Below, piece by piece: positions 11,504-22,862 of a stretch of DNA of 64,000 nt. The position numbers and the translations under genes were made by a program. The stretch is from Drosophila miranda (lineage: Eukaryota; Arthropoda; Insecta; Diptera; Drosophilidae), in the NCBI RefSeq assembly GCF_003369915.1, contig NW_022881603.1:26830264-26894263 (forward strand), written 5' to 3'. Numbering within the stretch: the stretch's first letter is position 1; each line of letters starts with the position of its first letter. Under the pieces are notes generated by a model, which saw nothing but the letters and a program-made list of their open reading frames with translations, was not told the DNA's origin and did no database searches.

Positions 11504-12298
11504 GGTCCGAGGATCTGCCCGCCAACCACAAACTGCACTGAGCTGAGCATTCCTCCGGCAGAGCATGGAGGAGTGCATGTACATAAGGGCAAACGGAATA
11601 CGCACAGGTAAAGCCTGGGGCCGGGGCGAGTGAGGGTGTACAGGCGGCCGCCACCTTAAGGGGCGGCGCTAGTCAGCACAGCTCCTCATCCTCAGCCCGC
11701 AGAAACGCACAAGCCGTATCCAGATGTAATTAACTAGCTTTAAATACAAATATGTTCATAAGGACAAGCAGATCGAGGGTTTGATGGATGGATTCACCCT
11801 ATGCCCATTCGCAGTGACTAGGACTGGTTCGAAGGCTGTAGAAGTTCTTGGATAAGATAAATATTTAGCTGAAGACGCTTTGGAATGATATTATATATTC
11901 CTATCAAAGAATTTCTATAAGCTTATTCTGCTCATCATTGCGAGTGTTGTCAAAGGAATGTTTCCCGGATATATCGTATTCCCGTTTAGAGAATTTAGTA
12001 CATAGATCTTAGAGCTAGCGAAGTCTTGTACCATACAATATTGTGTACTAACAAATACAAATACAGATACCAATAAAATAAAACAACGAAAATCTAAGCG
12101 AGATATTTGTTAGGACTTGTATATGTTCTGTACATAAATAGAGTATATCCTTGTGTATATAATATAGTCATGTGTATAGCTAGTAGTACGATGCTAATTG
12201 CGATCAATCAATTCCATGGAATGCACTTCCCCTTTAAGGTACAAAAGTTTCACAATTTACAACCAATCCCCAACTCCGTGCTCGACCCATCTTCGCTT
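11504..12298. other. Duplicated convergent 3' region (copy 2)
   Basis: Copy of 3697-4453 with scattered substitutions. It holds the same plus-strand AATAAA cluster; the minus-strand signal differs by one base. No gene is seen here. Confidence 0.6.
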
Positions 12299-13979
12299 TT
12301 AAGCCTCGATAAGCGGCGCCCGATCCCCATCAAAGGCTTCTCCCTCTTCAGTAGACGTGGCCGTTGGCGTTCTAGTTGTTGGAGTGTTCCATTCTTGGAC
12401 ACCGGTCCGACCGAAGACCATGAAGAGCAGATTACCCATAAAGTAAACGAAAGCGGTGAAGAAGAAAACGATTCGACATTGCGCGGGATTCGTCTGAAAG
12501 AGAGATATGACATTTGCACATGTGAAATCTAATAAATGCAAAAGTACCAGCCACTCAGCTCATCCCAGACAATCAATCCCACATTCAGCGGCGCCAGAAT
12601 GCTCATAAAGTTGGCTGCACAGTTCGTGATGCCCATCAGAGTACCAGCAAAGTTGGGCGATAGATCGATGTGATTGACGTGGAAGCCTAAATATGTAGCC
12701 GAATTGGTAGCGACTGCCGTGGTGAGCAAGCTAATGGCCAGACGGACATTGGACTCGCCCTCGGTGATGTAGCCCAGACCGATCAGAGCAAGCATGGGCA
12801 GCCACATGCCCAGCGTATTGAAGAACTTCCGGGAGAAACCCACTGGAATGACTGTGCCACGTTGCTTCATTGCATCCGACAGCCAAATGAACATGCACGT
12901 GAGCAGCCTACTTCATGGCGAAGTAGGGTAGAGCCGACAGCGGGCCGTTGCTCTTGATGTCCATGCCCAGGACGCTCTTCATAAATGTGGGAATCTCTGT
13001 GAGCAGCGTCCAGAAGCCCCAGTTGTTGGCACAATGAGCCAGCACGAGCACCAGAAACGGTCTTGAGGTAAGAATGCGTCGCCAGGGCGTGTGAGGACGT
13101 GGCGTCATCTCGCATCCTACATCCGATGGACGGCGTGCCTGGTTAGACGATTCGATGTAGCGACGCTCAGCCGGCGTTATCGATGGATGCCGGAGTGCTT
13201 GAGCAGTAGAAGTACCACACACCCGACCACAAAATGCCCACACAGCCAGGAACATAGAAGATGCTGGGCCAGCCCAGCGAAGAAGACGCAATATAACCGC
13301 TCCCCGAGAGCATTACCACCGTACCGAACTGTGAGCCCGAGTAACAATAGCCTACCAGTCGGCCGCGCTCTTCGGTTGGCGCCCATTTCGAGAGGAACGT
13401 GTGCGTTGAGGGGAAAATGACGCCCTGGCAGAGACCCTGAATAGCACGCAGAGCGACTACGGTCTTCCAGCCACCCGCAATGGCGCAAAAGGGCGTCAGC
13501 AGGGCGAGGCAGGAACATACAAGCACTCCAAAAAAGAGCATATACTTGGCACCATAGATGGCCGAGAAGTAGCCACCTGGTACCTGGGTGACGACGTAAC
13601 CCCAAAAGAAGCTGCTCAGCAGGTAGGACTTGACGCTCTCGTTCCACTCGAACTCCTGCAAATCAAAATAATGGATTATGTATAATATCGAATGAGCATC
13701 TAATGCATGGCTATGCCTACAGGAATGTCCGGGTTGCTGGCATTGCGATCCGTCATGGCCACAATCGCCACGGAGAGGTTAACGCGCAAGGAATAGGCCA
13801 CGGCCAGGCCAAAGAAGACCAGAATGCATTGCAGATGTCGCACTCCGAATCGCGGCCCTGAAAATATGTGCAACGTAAGAGAAAACAGATTCAAACAAAG
13901 GGGACGGCAAACACTTGCCTGTGTTCCCTATTTGCTGGTAGCCAGTCCGACTGCAGCAAGGGGAGAAGCCGAGTACCAT
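12299..13979 (-). pseudogene. SLC17 MFS transporter A, pseudogene copy 2
   Basis: Same exon layout as copy 1 with offset 7845: 13979-13919, 13857-13721, 13655-12559, 12493-12299. It shares the 5-bp deletion, the 4-bp insertion with TAG, and the CTGAGT donor, so these arose before the duplication. Private differences are few substitutions, such as KKRG to KQRG and GGYLSA to GGYFSA. Confidence 0.85.
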
Positions 13980-14245
13980 ATTGCGGGTCCAATTCTATCC
14001 ACGTACCCAAGTTAATAGATGCTATGCTAGTGATGGAGGGAGGAAAAGTGAAGACGCCCACAAGAGCGTCTAATATGTAAATAAAACTGCTGATAACCAC
14101 TGATAAATATACTTGGCCCCCTTAAGCCCCCTTTATTTAAATTTGGATAACAACCGCGAAAAATTATACAAATAATAATTATAATAGTAATAACTTTTAT
14201 GTTCATCCTATCCTTCATCTTTGCATACAAGAACCAACGATATCT

Positions 14246-16402
14246 TGTTATGATCCGCCTCTTTGCCACCCTGGCCTATCGTTCCCAGCTAGCTCACGGG
14301 GAAGTCAGGGGTGTTTCCGACCCGATAAGCCAGGGGACGGATTGAACAAAACAAAAAAACAAAAAAAAACATACAAAAAAAACAAATCTAATTTATAGGA
14401 CAGACTTGTCCTCGTTGGCAATTTCGTCAGCGGGGATAGTTGGTTTCGTTATCCCTAGCAGGGTCCCACCCTTCCATGAGCGCCACCTTTTGAATTCGCT
14501 CCCTTTTCATATTCAGGGTCCCGCTCTTCTTCTCGCTCTCGTCCCACCCAACTACCGTTTTCTATTCACTCATGACTCTTTTCAAATTTTCATTTTATAT
14601 CCATTATATTTTCTTATTTATCTTCTTGAACATTATTAATTAATAATCTAGGTTTATATAAAAGAACTAACACAAAAATACTTGCAAAAAAAATAAACCC
14701 TATTTCGGCCGAACTGGCAGACCCCTTTGATAGAGATTGTTGCTTCCTGATGCTTGCTGATGTTTACGTTTAATCGTGGTGTTTTTATACCCGATACTCA
14801 AAATGAGTATTGGGGTATATTAGATTTGTGGTAAAAGTGGATGTGAGTAACGTCCAGAAGGAATCGTTTCCGACCCCATAAAGTATATATATTCTTGATC
14901 AGCATCAATAGCCGAGTCGATTGAGCCCTGTCTGTCTGTCCGTCCGTCCGTCCGTCCGTCCGTCTGTCCGTCCCCTTCAGCGCTTAGTGCTCAAAGACTA
15001 TAAGAGCTAGAGCAACGATGTTTTGGATCCAATTTTAAAGATATGAGAAAACCAAAAACGTAGAATTGTAGAGAATGACCATATCTTTAAGACTGCGGAA
15101 TTTGAATTGGATTGTATTATTATTATAGCCAGCATCAAGAAAACAATTTCATTTTTTCTCGCCCTGTCTCTCTCTAACACACACGTAGCATAGGCGGCTT
15201 TGCTTAGAGTAAAACATTAGCGCCTAGATCTCAGAGGCTACAAAAGCTAGAGCAACCAAATTTGGTATCCACACACCTAAGATATCGGACCGAGACGAGT
15301 ATGTTTCAAAATTTCGCCACACCCCCTTCCGCCCCCGCAAAGGACGAAAATCTGGGGATATTCAAAAATCTCAGAGACTATTAAGGCTAGAGTAACCAAA
15401 TTTGGTATCTTACTATAAAACGTGTATCTCAAAATTTCGCCCCACCCCCTTCCGCCCACACAAAGGACGAAAATCTGTTGCATCCACAATATTGCACATT
15501 CGAGAAAACTAAAAACGCAGAATCATAGATAATGACCATATCTATCAGACTGCTGAATCTGGTTTAGATCAGATAATTTTTATAGCCAATAGGAACAAAT
15601 CAATTTGCAGTGGCTACGCAGCGCCCGACGTCACGCTCAGACTGATTTTCTGTCTCTCTCGCACGCACTCTTTGTCGTGTCGTTTAATATTAGCGGCGTC
15701 TGCCGGAGGAGAGCCATACTGACTTAGTATCGGGTATAACCGTAGAGTTGCGGTGTCCGCAGCAACTCACAACGTTCCCCCTCGTTTTTTTTTTATGATC
15801 GTGATATTTTGTATAATTGTGGGTCGGACGGGTGTAGATGTGTGAAATGTGGTGATGTTATGTGATGTGTTATGAATGAGGGTATAGATGCGTGGGTTGT
15901 GTGTGGAGGTGTGTGGATGAAGGTGGGTGTGTGTGAATCGTGTGTGTGTATTTCTGCTTTGAAGTCCGGATCCTTTCCCCGGGGTGGTTGGTGTTTGGGG
16001 ACAGAAACGTGTCTCCAGTCGGTGCTCCGCTGACGGTTCCTTGGTGCCGGTGCTCCGCTGACGGTTCCTTGGTGCCGGTGCTCCGCTGACGGTTCTCGCA
16101 CCAGTTTTCCGGCCTGGCCAGTACCGGGATGCTGCTGCCGATGTCCGCCGCTTCTGCTGATGTTGATGCCTGCCGCTGATGTCTTGGTGGGATCGTTATC
16201 TCCACGATCTCCAATTTTTCTTTCAGGCCACGTGCGGCCTCCGCTATTCTCCACTGGAAACTTTTTTTTTCTTCTTCCTCGCCCCGTTTCCTTTTCTCCC
16301 ACGCAACTCTGCCACTGCTTTCCAGGATCCACTATAGATGCCGCTGTCTCTTTCTTCTCCAGCCCTGATACCTATCGGCTCTCTCCAAAACCGCCCATAA
16401 CA
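14246..16402 (-). mobile_element. Gag-only LTR retrotransposon: LTR with nested Helitron (copy 2)
   Basis: Plus-strand order: TGTTATGATCC at 14246, LTR to 14785, Helitron 14786-15785, LTR resumes TTTTATGATCGTG and ends CGCCCATAACA at 16402. Without the Helitron the LTR is about 1.16 kb with TGTTATG/CATAACA ends. It corresponds to the downstream LTR as read on the element's minus strand. Confidence 0.85.
14786..15785 (+). mobile_element. DINE-1/ISY-type Helitron, complete, nested in the LTR (copy 2)
   Basis: About 1,000 bp from TATACCCGATACTC to the tail ending CCCCCTCGT. The tail carries GAGTTGCGG-TGT-CCGC...AACTC, which can fold as a hairpin about 20 nt before the end. Host LTR sequence continues directly on both sides within a T tract, with no clear target duplication, as Helitrons do. 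Confidence 0.9.
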
Positions 16403-16544
16403 CCACACTACCGTTTCCAGGATTACTCCGCCGAAACGGGAGTGCCAAGCAGGCGGGCTTTTTTAATTAAGGGGCCCCAAACGTAGGCCATCGCCCACAC
16501 CCTGAGATTGAGAGACTCTGGCTCCATCGACTGAGATGCCTGGG

Positions 16545-17519
16545 CTACTGCTTCAGATCCTTTGCGTGAAACAACCCAATACGTGAGCCTTGCAACGTCT
16601 CCAGCTCATACTCTGTCCGACGAACTTGAAACTGCTGCCGGAGACCATATCTCAGATTCGGCCAGTCCGGCATTCCTACCGTCCGAACATGCATCCAGTA
16701 CCAATCCCTTGCGTGGCCACTGACCAATGTGTGAAAGGCTTTCAACACCTCCGCCCACGGTACCTGGTACGACGTCTGTAGATGCTCCACCCGGAATATG
16801 AATTCCGCCACGGGCATCCCCTTTGGATCGCCGTCGAAGCTAAGTCCCCATCTTCGTATCTGCACTTGCTCCTGCCTAGCCTCTCCGAAACTCGGTCGAT
16901 TCCTGTTAGGGTTTGCTCCTGCGCCCATCCCGTTGAACAGCCACTCCTCCACGGGTCTCTGATCGGCTTGGGTCCTCTGATCGGCCTCCAATGTTCGGTT
17001 GTCCACGAACAAGTGCGTTGGATGTGCTTGCTGGTTCGCGGGGGCTTCCTGTTGACCTCCTCCCAGACTGGTTGCATTTGATCCCCGATTCCTTCCATTC
17101 GCATCACTCGCCGTTCGCTCCGCTTTTAACGAACCCACCACAGCGTTGATCTCTCGCATGAACTCTAGCATGTCCGCTTGCATTGACGATCTCAGCGCTT
17201 CCATTTGCTGCCCGAGCGACACTCGGTAGGTCTCCTGTGCTTGGGCTAACGCTGCGTTCACGGCTGAGCTTAACTCGGACGGTAACACCAGGTCCTTACG
17301 GGTTCGCTGTTGACCTCCTACCGCTCCGGCCTCTGGGTCCTCCTGGTACAACCCAGCATGTACGTTTTCCGCCACTTGCGACGGCCCTTCCGGCCTACTG
17401 CCGGCTTTACCGTCCTGGGACCGAGTCGTCCGCATGTTGTACGGCTGGTACCTGCGCTGTGCCTCTGGGCTACGCCTTGTCTTTCCCGACCCTTTAAAAA
17501 TCTCCGAGTCACTAATCAA
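16545..17519 (-). CDS. Gag protein of the non-autonomous LTR element (copy 2), 324 aa
   Basis: Starts MISDSEIFKGSGKT. Residues 1-80 are basic and polar, and about 90-130 look helical (SSAVNAALAQAQETYRV, MEALRSSMQADMLEFMREI). Residues 228-324 resemble the retrotransposon gag capsid region (FDGDPKGMPVAEFIFRVEHL, SGHARDWYWMHV). No zinc knuckle is present, and no protease, reverse transcriptase, RNase H or integrase follows. The ORF ends KDLKQ-stop where the 50-54 kb copies read KDLKQW, so this copy has a premature stop. The capsid resembles Osvaldo/Ulysses-type Ty3/gypsy elements from memory; that assignment is tentative. Confidence 0.75.
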   Translation of the reverse strand: MISDSEIFKGSGKTRRSPEAQRRYQPYNMRTTRSQDGKAGSRPEGPSQVAENVHAGLYQEDPEAGAVGGQQRTRKDLVLPSELSSAVNAALAQAQETYRVSLGQQMEALRSSMQADMLEFMREINAVVGSLKAERTASDANGRNRGSNATSLGGGQQEAPANQQAHPTHLFVDNRTLEADQRTQADQRPVEEWLFNGMGAGANPNRNRPSFGEARQEQVQIRRWGLSFDGDPKGMPVAEFIFRVEHLQTSYQVPWAEVLKAFHTLVSGHARDWYWMHVRTVGMPDWPNLRYGLRQQFQVRRTEYELETLQGSRIGLFHAKDLKQ

Positions 17520-18608
17520 CCAATTTTCCTAACGTACTCCTTTCCTTCGTCTATTCCCTATTTACTTAACTATCTTGGTGATAAATAAATTGGGTTGTTT
17601 ATTATCTGACTAACCTACTCAACTAAACACCTAGTTCCTGGCTAATAAATCCTCAATACCATCAATCGTAACGAGAAAACAAATAAATAAATAGTGTAAT
17701 AAATAAATAAGCGAATAATTAATTCCATGTTTAGATAACCAAATAAATAAATTTAAATACATAAATCGGTTAATTTAAATCAATAAATTGATAAATCTAA
17801 ATATCCAAACTGATTCAATCAAATAAATAAACACCTACATCTACAATTAATCGCCTAATTAAATGCAACACTAAGTAACTAAATACTTCCTCTCCCAAAC
17901 AAAAACTCTTTTTCCGATGACTTGCCTAATGCCTACATCTAAAATTGTTTCCAAACAATGCTAGCGAGGATCGTCAGTCCTCAAAAAAAATGATTTCCCA
18001 TTGGGTTTTCTTGCTTCGGCTTTCCAATAGTCTGCTAAATCACTAACAAAAAAAACATATAATTCCCAAACTGCTTCAGACAAAAATTCACCTTTAATTT
18101 GTTTGGTGGGACGAGAGACAACTGCATTAATTGTTTTGCAGGTGAGCGGACCCCCTTCTTTTCCCCTTGCTATTTACCTTCGCTTACTTTTTCTGAGTGC
18201 CAACTCCCTTTCCCTGTTTCCTCCCTCGGATCACCGGGGATCCCCCAGAATCGGACAACGACGTTAATGCCTCTGGACATAGCCCGGACGACGACTCGAC
18301 AGATCCTCCGGCACCTCTTCCTCTTTTCAGATCCAGACAGCGCGCTCCACGAGTCGGACAACGAGGCTACTACCACCTGGTAATACCTGGACCACAACTC
18401 GGGACACACACTTCCTTCCCTTCTACCTCCGATACATAACTACCATGTCCATTTTCCTCTCTTCTACTCCTCTCAGCGGCTACGACGGCTAGGATTTATT
18501 CCTGGCTCGCGGACCGGCTGAGTTTCGTTCTACCAGGGTTCCATTTTACACCGGGTCTTTAAGACTCGCGTTTAAAATCGATCCCTTCTATTACCTTTGG
18601 GCGCCATT
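17520..18608 (-). mobile_element. 5' untranslated internal region of the gag-only LTR element (copy 2)
   Basis: About 1.09 kb between gag and the upstream LTR. It is AT-rich, with many AAATAAAT tracts at about 17580-17880, and no coding pattern is visible. A primer-binding-site-like TGGCGCCCAAAGG lies on the minus strand at 18594-18606, two bases from the LTR. Confidence 0.7.
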
Positions 18609-18676
18609 TGTTATGTTATCCGCCTCTTTGCCACCCTGGCCTATCGTTCCCAGCTAGCCCACGGGGAAGTCAGGCG
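18609..18676 (-). mobile_element. Fragment of the second LTR (copy 2)
   Basis: Starts TGTTATGTTATCCGCC and includes GAAGTCAGGCGTG. Both variants are shared with the LTR at 30366, not with the left LTRs. It breaks off in GTGAGATC, where Helitron sequence begins. Confidence 0.8.
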
Positions 18677-19044
18677 TGAGATCTAACAGAAGTGCGGATA
18701 CCAAATTTGGTTACTCTATCCTTAATAGTCTCTGAGATTTGTGGATGCCCCAAATTTTCGTCCTTTGCGGGGGCGGAAGGGGGTGTGGCGAAATTTGAAC
18801 ACGAAACGGTCAAGGTCCGATATCACAGGAGTGTGGATACCAAATTTGTTTGCTATGGCTCTTATAGGTTCTGAGATCCTTGAACTCTTATTTTGCAATT
18901 GGCAAAACAGACCATGAAACCTGTGTGTTAGAGAGAGACAGAGCGAGAAAGAATGAAATTGTTTTCTTGATTCTGGCTATAATAATTATACGATCTGGTT
19001 GAGATTTTACACTCTAGAACATATAGTCATCCTCTACGATTCTG
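18677..19044 (-). mobile_element. DINE-1/ISY-type Helitron internal fragment, reverse orientation
   Basis: Matches about 31187-31552 of the reversed Helitron at 30812-31909 and ends at GATTCTGCG, where transporter A sequence starts. It forms the join between copies 2 and 3. Confidence 0.85.
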
Positions 19045-20320
19045 CGAATTGGTAGCGACTGCCGTGGTGAGCAAGCTAATGGCCAGACGGACATTGGACT
19101 CGCCCTCGGTGATGTAGCCCAGACCGATCAGAGCAAGCATGGGCAGCCACATGCCCAGCGTATTGAAGAACTTCCGGGAGAAACCCACTGGAATGACTGT
19201 GCCACGTTGCTTCATTGCATCCGACAGCCAAATGAACATGCACGTGAGCAGCCTACTTCATGGCGAAGTAGGGTAGAGCCGACAGCGGGCCGTTGCTCTT
19301 GATGTCCATGCCCAGGACGCTCTTCATAAATGTGGGAATCTTTGTGAGCAGCGTCCAGAAGCCCCAGTTGTTGGCACAATGAGCCAGCACGAGCACCAGA
19401 AACGGTCTTGAGGTAAGAATGCGTCGCCAGGGCGTGTGCGGACGTGGCGTCATCTCGCGTCCTACATCCGATGGACGGCGTGCCTGGTTAGACGATTCGA
19501 TGTAGCGACGCTCAGCCGGCGTTATCGATGGATGCCGGAGTGCTTGAGCAGTAGAAGTACCACACACCCGACCACAAAATGCCCACACAGCCAGGAACAT
19601 AGAAGATGCTGGGCCAGCCCAGCGAAGAAGACGCAATATAACCGCTCCCCGAGAGCATTACCACCGTACCGAACTGTGAGCCCGAGTAACAATAGCCTAC
19701 CAGTCGGCCGCGCTCTTTGGTTGGCGCCCATTTCGAGAGGAACGTGTGCGTTGAGGGGAAAATGACGCCCTGGCAGAGACCCTGAATAGCACGCAGAACG
19801 ACTACGGTCTTCCAGCCACCCGCAATGGCGCAAAAGGGCGTCAGCAGGGCGAGGCAGGAACATACAAGCACTCCAAAAAAGAGCATATACTTGGCACCAT
19901 AGATGGCCGAGAGATAGCCACCTGGTACCTGGGTGACGACGTAACCCCAAAAGAAGCTGCTCAGCAGGTAGGACTTGACGCTCTCGTTCCACTCGAACTC
20001 CTGCAAATCAAAATAATGGATTATGTATAATATCGAATGAGCATCTAATGCATGGCTATGCCTACTGGAATGTCCGGGTTGCTGGCATTGCGATCCGTCA
20101 TGGCCACAATCGCCACGGAGAGGTTAACGAGGAATAGGCCACGGCCAGGCCAAAGAAGACCAGAATGCATTGCAGATGTCGCACTCCGAATCGCGGCCCT
20201 GAAAATATGTGCAACGTAAGAGAAAACAGATTCAAACAAAGGGGACGGCAAACACTTGCCTGTGTTCCCTATTTGCTGGTAGCCAGTCCGACTGCAGCAA
20301 GGGGAGAAGCCGAGTACCAT
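19045..20320 (-). pseudogene. SLC17 MFS transporter A, pseudogene copy 3 (3' truncated)
   Basis: Exon 1 is 20320-20260, exon 2 is 20198-20066, and exon 3 runs from 20000 to the breakpoint at 19045. The last exon and the end of exon 3 are missing. It shares the 5-bp deletion and the 4-bp insertion with copies 1 and 2. A private 4-bp loss at about 20129-20130 (AACGCGCAAGGA to AACGAGGA) shifts the frame in the first membrane segment. Confidence 0.85.
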
Positions 20321-20586
20321 ATTGCGGGTCCAATTCTATCCACGTACCCAAGTTAATAGATGCTATGCTAGTGATGGAGGGAGGAAAAGTGAAGACGCCC
20401 ACAAGAGCGTCTAATATGTAAATAAAACTGCTGATAACCACTGATAAATATACTTGGCCCCCTTAAGCCCCCTTTATTTAAATTTGGATAACAACCGCGA
20501 AAAATTATACAAATAATAATTATAATAGTAATAACTTTTATGTTCATCCTATCCTTCATCTTTGCATACAAAAACCAACGATATCT

Positions 20587-22720
20587 TGTTATGATCCGCC
20601 TCTTTGCCACCCTGGCCTATCGTTCCCAGCTAGCTCACGGGGAAGTCAGGGGTGTTTCCGACCCGATAAGCCAGGGGACGGATTGAACAAAACAAAAAAA
20701 CAAAAAAAAACATACAAAAAAAACAAATCTAATTTATAGGACAGACTTGTCCTCGTTGGCAATTTCGTCAGCGGGGATAGTTGGTTTCGTTATCCCTAGC
20801 AGGGTCCCACCCTTCCATGAGCGCCACCTTTTGAATTCGCTCCCTTTTCATATTCAGGGTCCCGCTCTTTTTCTCGCTCTCGTCCCACCCAACTACCGTT
20901 TTCTATTCACTCATGACTCTTTTCAAATTTTCATTTTATATCCATTATATTTTCTTATTTATCTTCTTGAACATTATTAATTAATAATCTAGGTTTATAT
21001 TAAAGAACTAACACAAAAATACTTGCAAAAAAAATAAACCCTATTTCGGCCGAACTGGCAGACCCCTTTGATATAGATTGTTGCTTCCTGATGCTTGCTG
21101 ATGTTTACGTTTAATCGTGGTGTTTTTATACCCGATACTCAAAATGAGTATTGGGGTATATTAGATTTGTGGTAAAAGTGGATGTGTGTAACGTCCAGAA
21201 GGAATCGTTTCCGACCCCATAAAGTATATATGTTCTTGATCAGCATCAATAGCCGAGTCGATTTAGCCCTGTCTGTCTGTCCGTCCGTCCGTCCGTCCGT
21301 CCGTCCGTCTGTCCGTCCCCTTCAGCGCCTAGTGCTCAAAGACTATAAGAGCTAGAGCAACGATGTTTTGGATCCAATTTTAAAGATATGAGAAAACCAA
21401 AAACGTAGAATTGTAGAGAATGACCATATCTTTAAGACTGCGGAATTTGAATTGGATCGTATTATTATTATAGCCAGCATCAAGAAAACAATTTCATTTT
21501 TTCTCGCCCTGTCTCTCTCTAACACACACGTAGCATAGGCGGCTTTGCTTAGAGTAAAACATTAGCGCCTAGATCTCAGAGACTACAAAAGCTAGAGCAA
21601 CCAAATTTGGTATCCACACACCTAAGATATCGGACCGAGACGAGTATGTTTCAAAATTTCGCCACACCCCCTTCCGCCCCCGCAAAGGACGAAAATCTGG
21701 GGATATTCAAAAATCTCAGAGACTATTAAGGCTAGAGTAACCAAATTTGGTATCTTACTATAAAACGTGTATCTCAAAATTTCGCCCCACCCCCTTCCGC
21801 CCACACAAAGGACGAAAATCTGTTGCATCCACAATATTGCACATTCGAGAAAACTAAAAACGCAGAATCATAGATAATGACCATATCTATCAGACTGCTG
21901 AATCTGGTTTAGATCAGATAATTTTTATAGCCAATAGGAACAAATCAATTTGCAGTGGCTACGCAGCGCACGACGTCACGCTCAGACTGATTTTCTGTCT
22001 CTCTCGCACGCACTCTTTGTCGTGTCGTTTAATATTAGCGGCGTCTGCCGGAGGAGAGCCATACTGACTTAGTATCGGGTATAACCGTAGAGTTGCGGTG
22101 TCCGCAGCAACTCACAACGTTCCCCCTCGTTTTTTTTTTATGATCGTGATATTTTGTATAATTGTGGGTCGGACGGGTGTAGATGTGTGAAATGTGGTGA
22201 TGTTATGTGATGTGTTATGAATGAGGGTATAGATGCGTGGGTTGTGTGTGGAGGTGTGTGGATGAAGGTGGGTGTGTGTGAATCGTGTGTGTGTATTTCT
22301 GCTTTGAAGTCCGGATCCTTTCCCCGGGGGTGGTTGGTGTTTGGGGACAGAAACGTGTCTCCAGTCGGTGCTCCGCTGACGGTTCCTTGGTGCCGGTGCT
22401 CCGCTGACGGTTCTCGCACCAGTTTTCCGGCCTGGCCAGTCCCGGGATGCTGCTGCCGATGTCCGCCGCTTCTGCTGATGTTGATGCCTGCCGCTGATGT
22501 CTTGGTGGGATCGTTATCTCCACGATCTCCAATTTTTCTTTCAGGTCACGTGCGGCCTCCGCTATTCTCCACTGGAAACTTTTTTTTTCTTCTTCCTCGC
22601 CCCGTTTCCTTTTCTCCCACGCAACTCTGCCACTGCTTTCCAGGATCCACTATAGATGCCGCTGTCTCTTTCTTCTCCAGCCCTGATACCTATCGGCTCT
22701 CTCCAAAACCGCCCATAGCA
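20587..22720 (-). mobile_element. Gag-only LTR retrotransposon: LTR with nested Helitron (copy 3)
   Basis: TGTTATGATCC at 20587, Helitron at 21127-22130, end GCCCATAGCA at 22720 (the terminal CATAACA carries one change). ATCT precedes it at 20583-20586. This is the LTR partner of the one at 30366-35458. Confidence 0.85.
21127..22130 (+). mobile_element. DINE-1/ISY-type Helitron, complete, nested in the LTR (copy 3)
   Basis: Same insertion site and boundaries as 14786-15785, so it is the same insertion event carried along by duplication. Differences include a longer (CCGT)n tract at about 21280-21320. Confidence 0.9.
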
Positions 22721-22862
22721 CCACACTACCGTTTCCAGGATTACTCCGCCGAAACGGGAGTGCCAAGCAGGCGGGCTTTTTTAATTAAGGGGCCCCAAAC
22801 GTAGGCCATCGCCCACACCCTGAGATTGAGAGACTCTGGCTCCATCGACTGAGATGCCTGGG

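Noticed and set aside
15793-16332. 179-codon minus-strand frame in the LTR
   Set aside because: Lies in the LTR, varies in frame between LTR copies through small indels, and includes GT-rich simple sequence (HTHDSHTPTF); not a protein gene.
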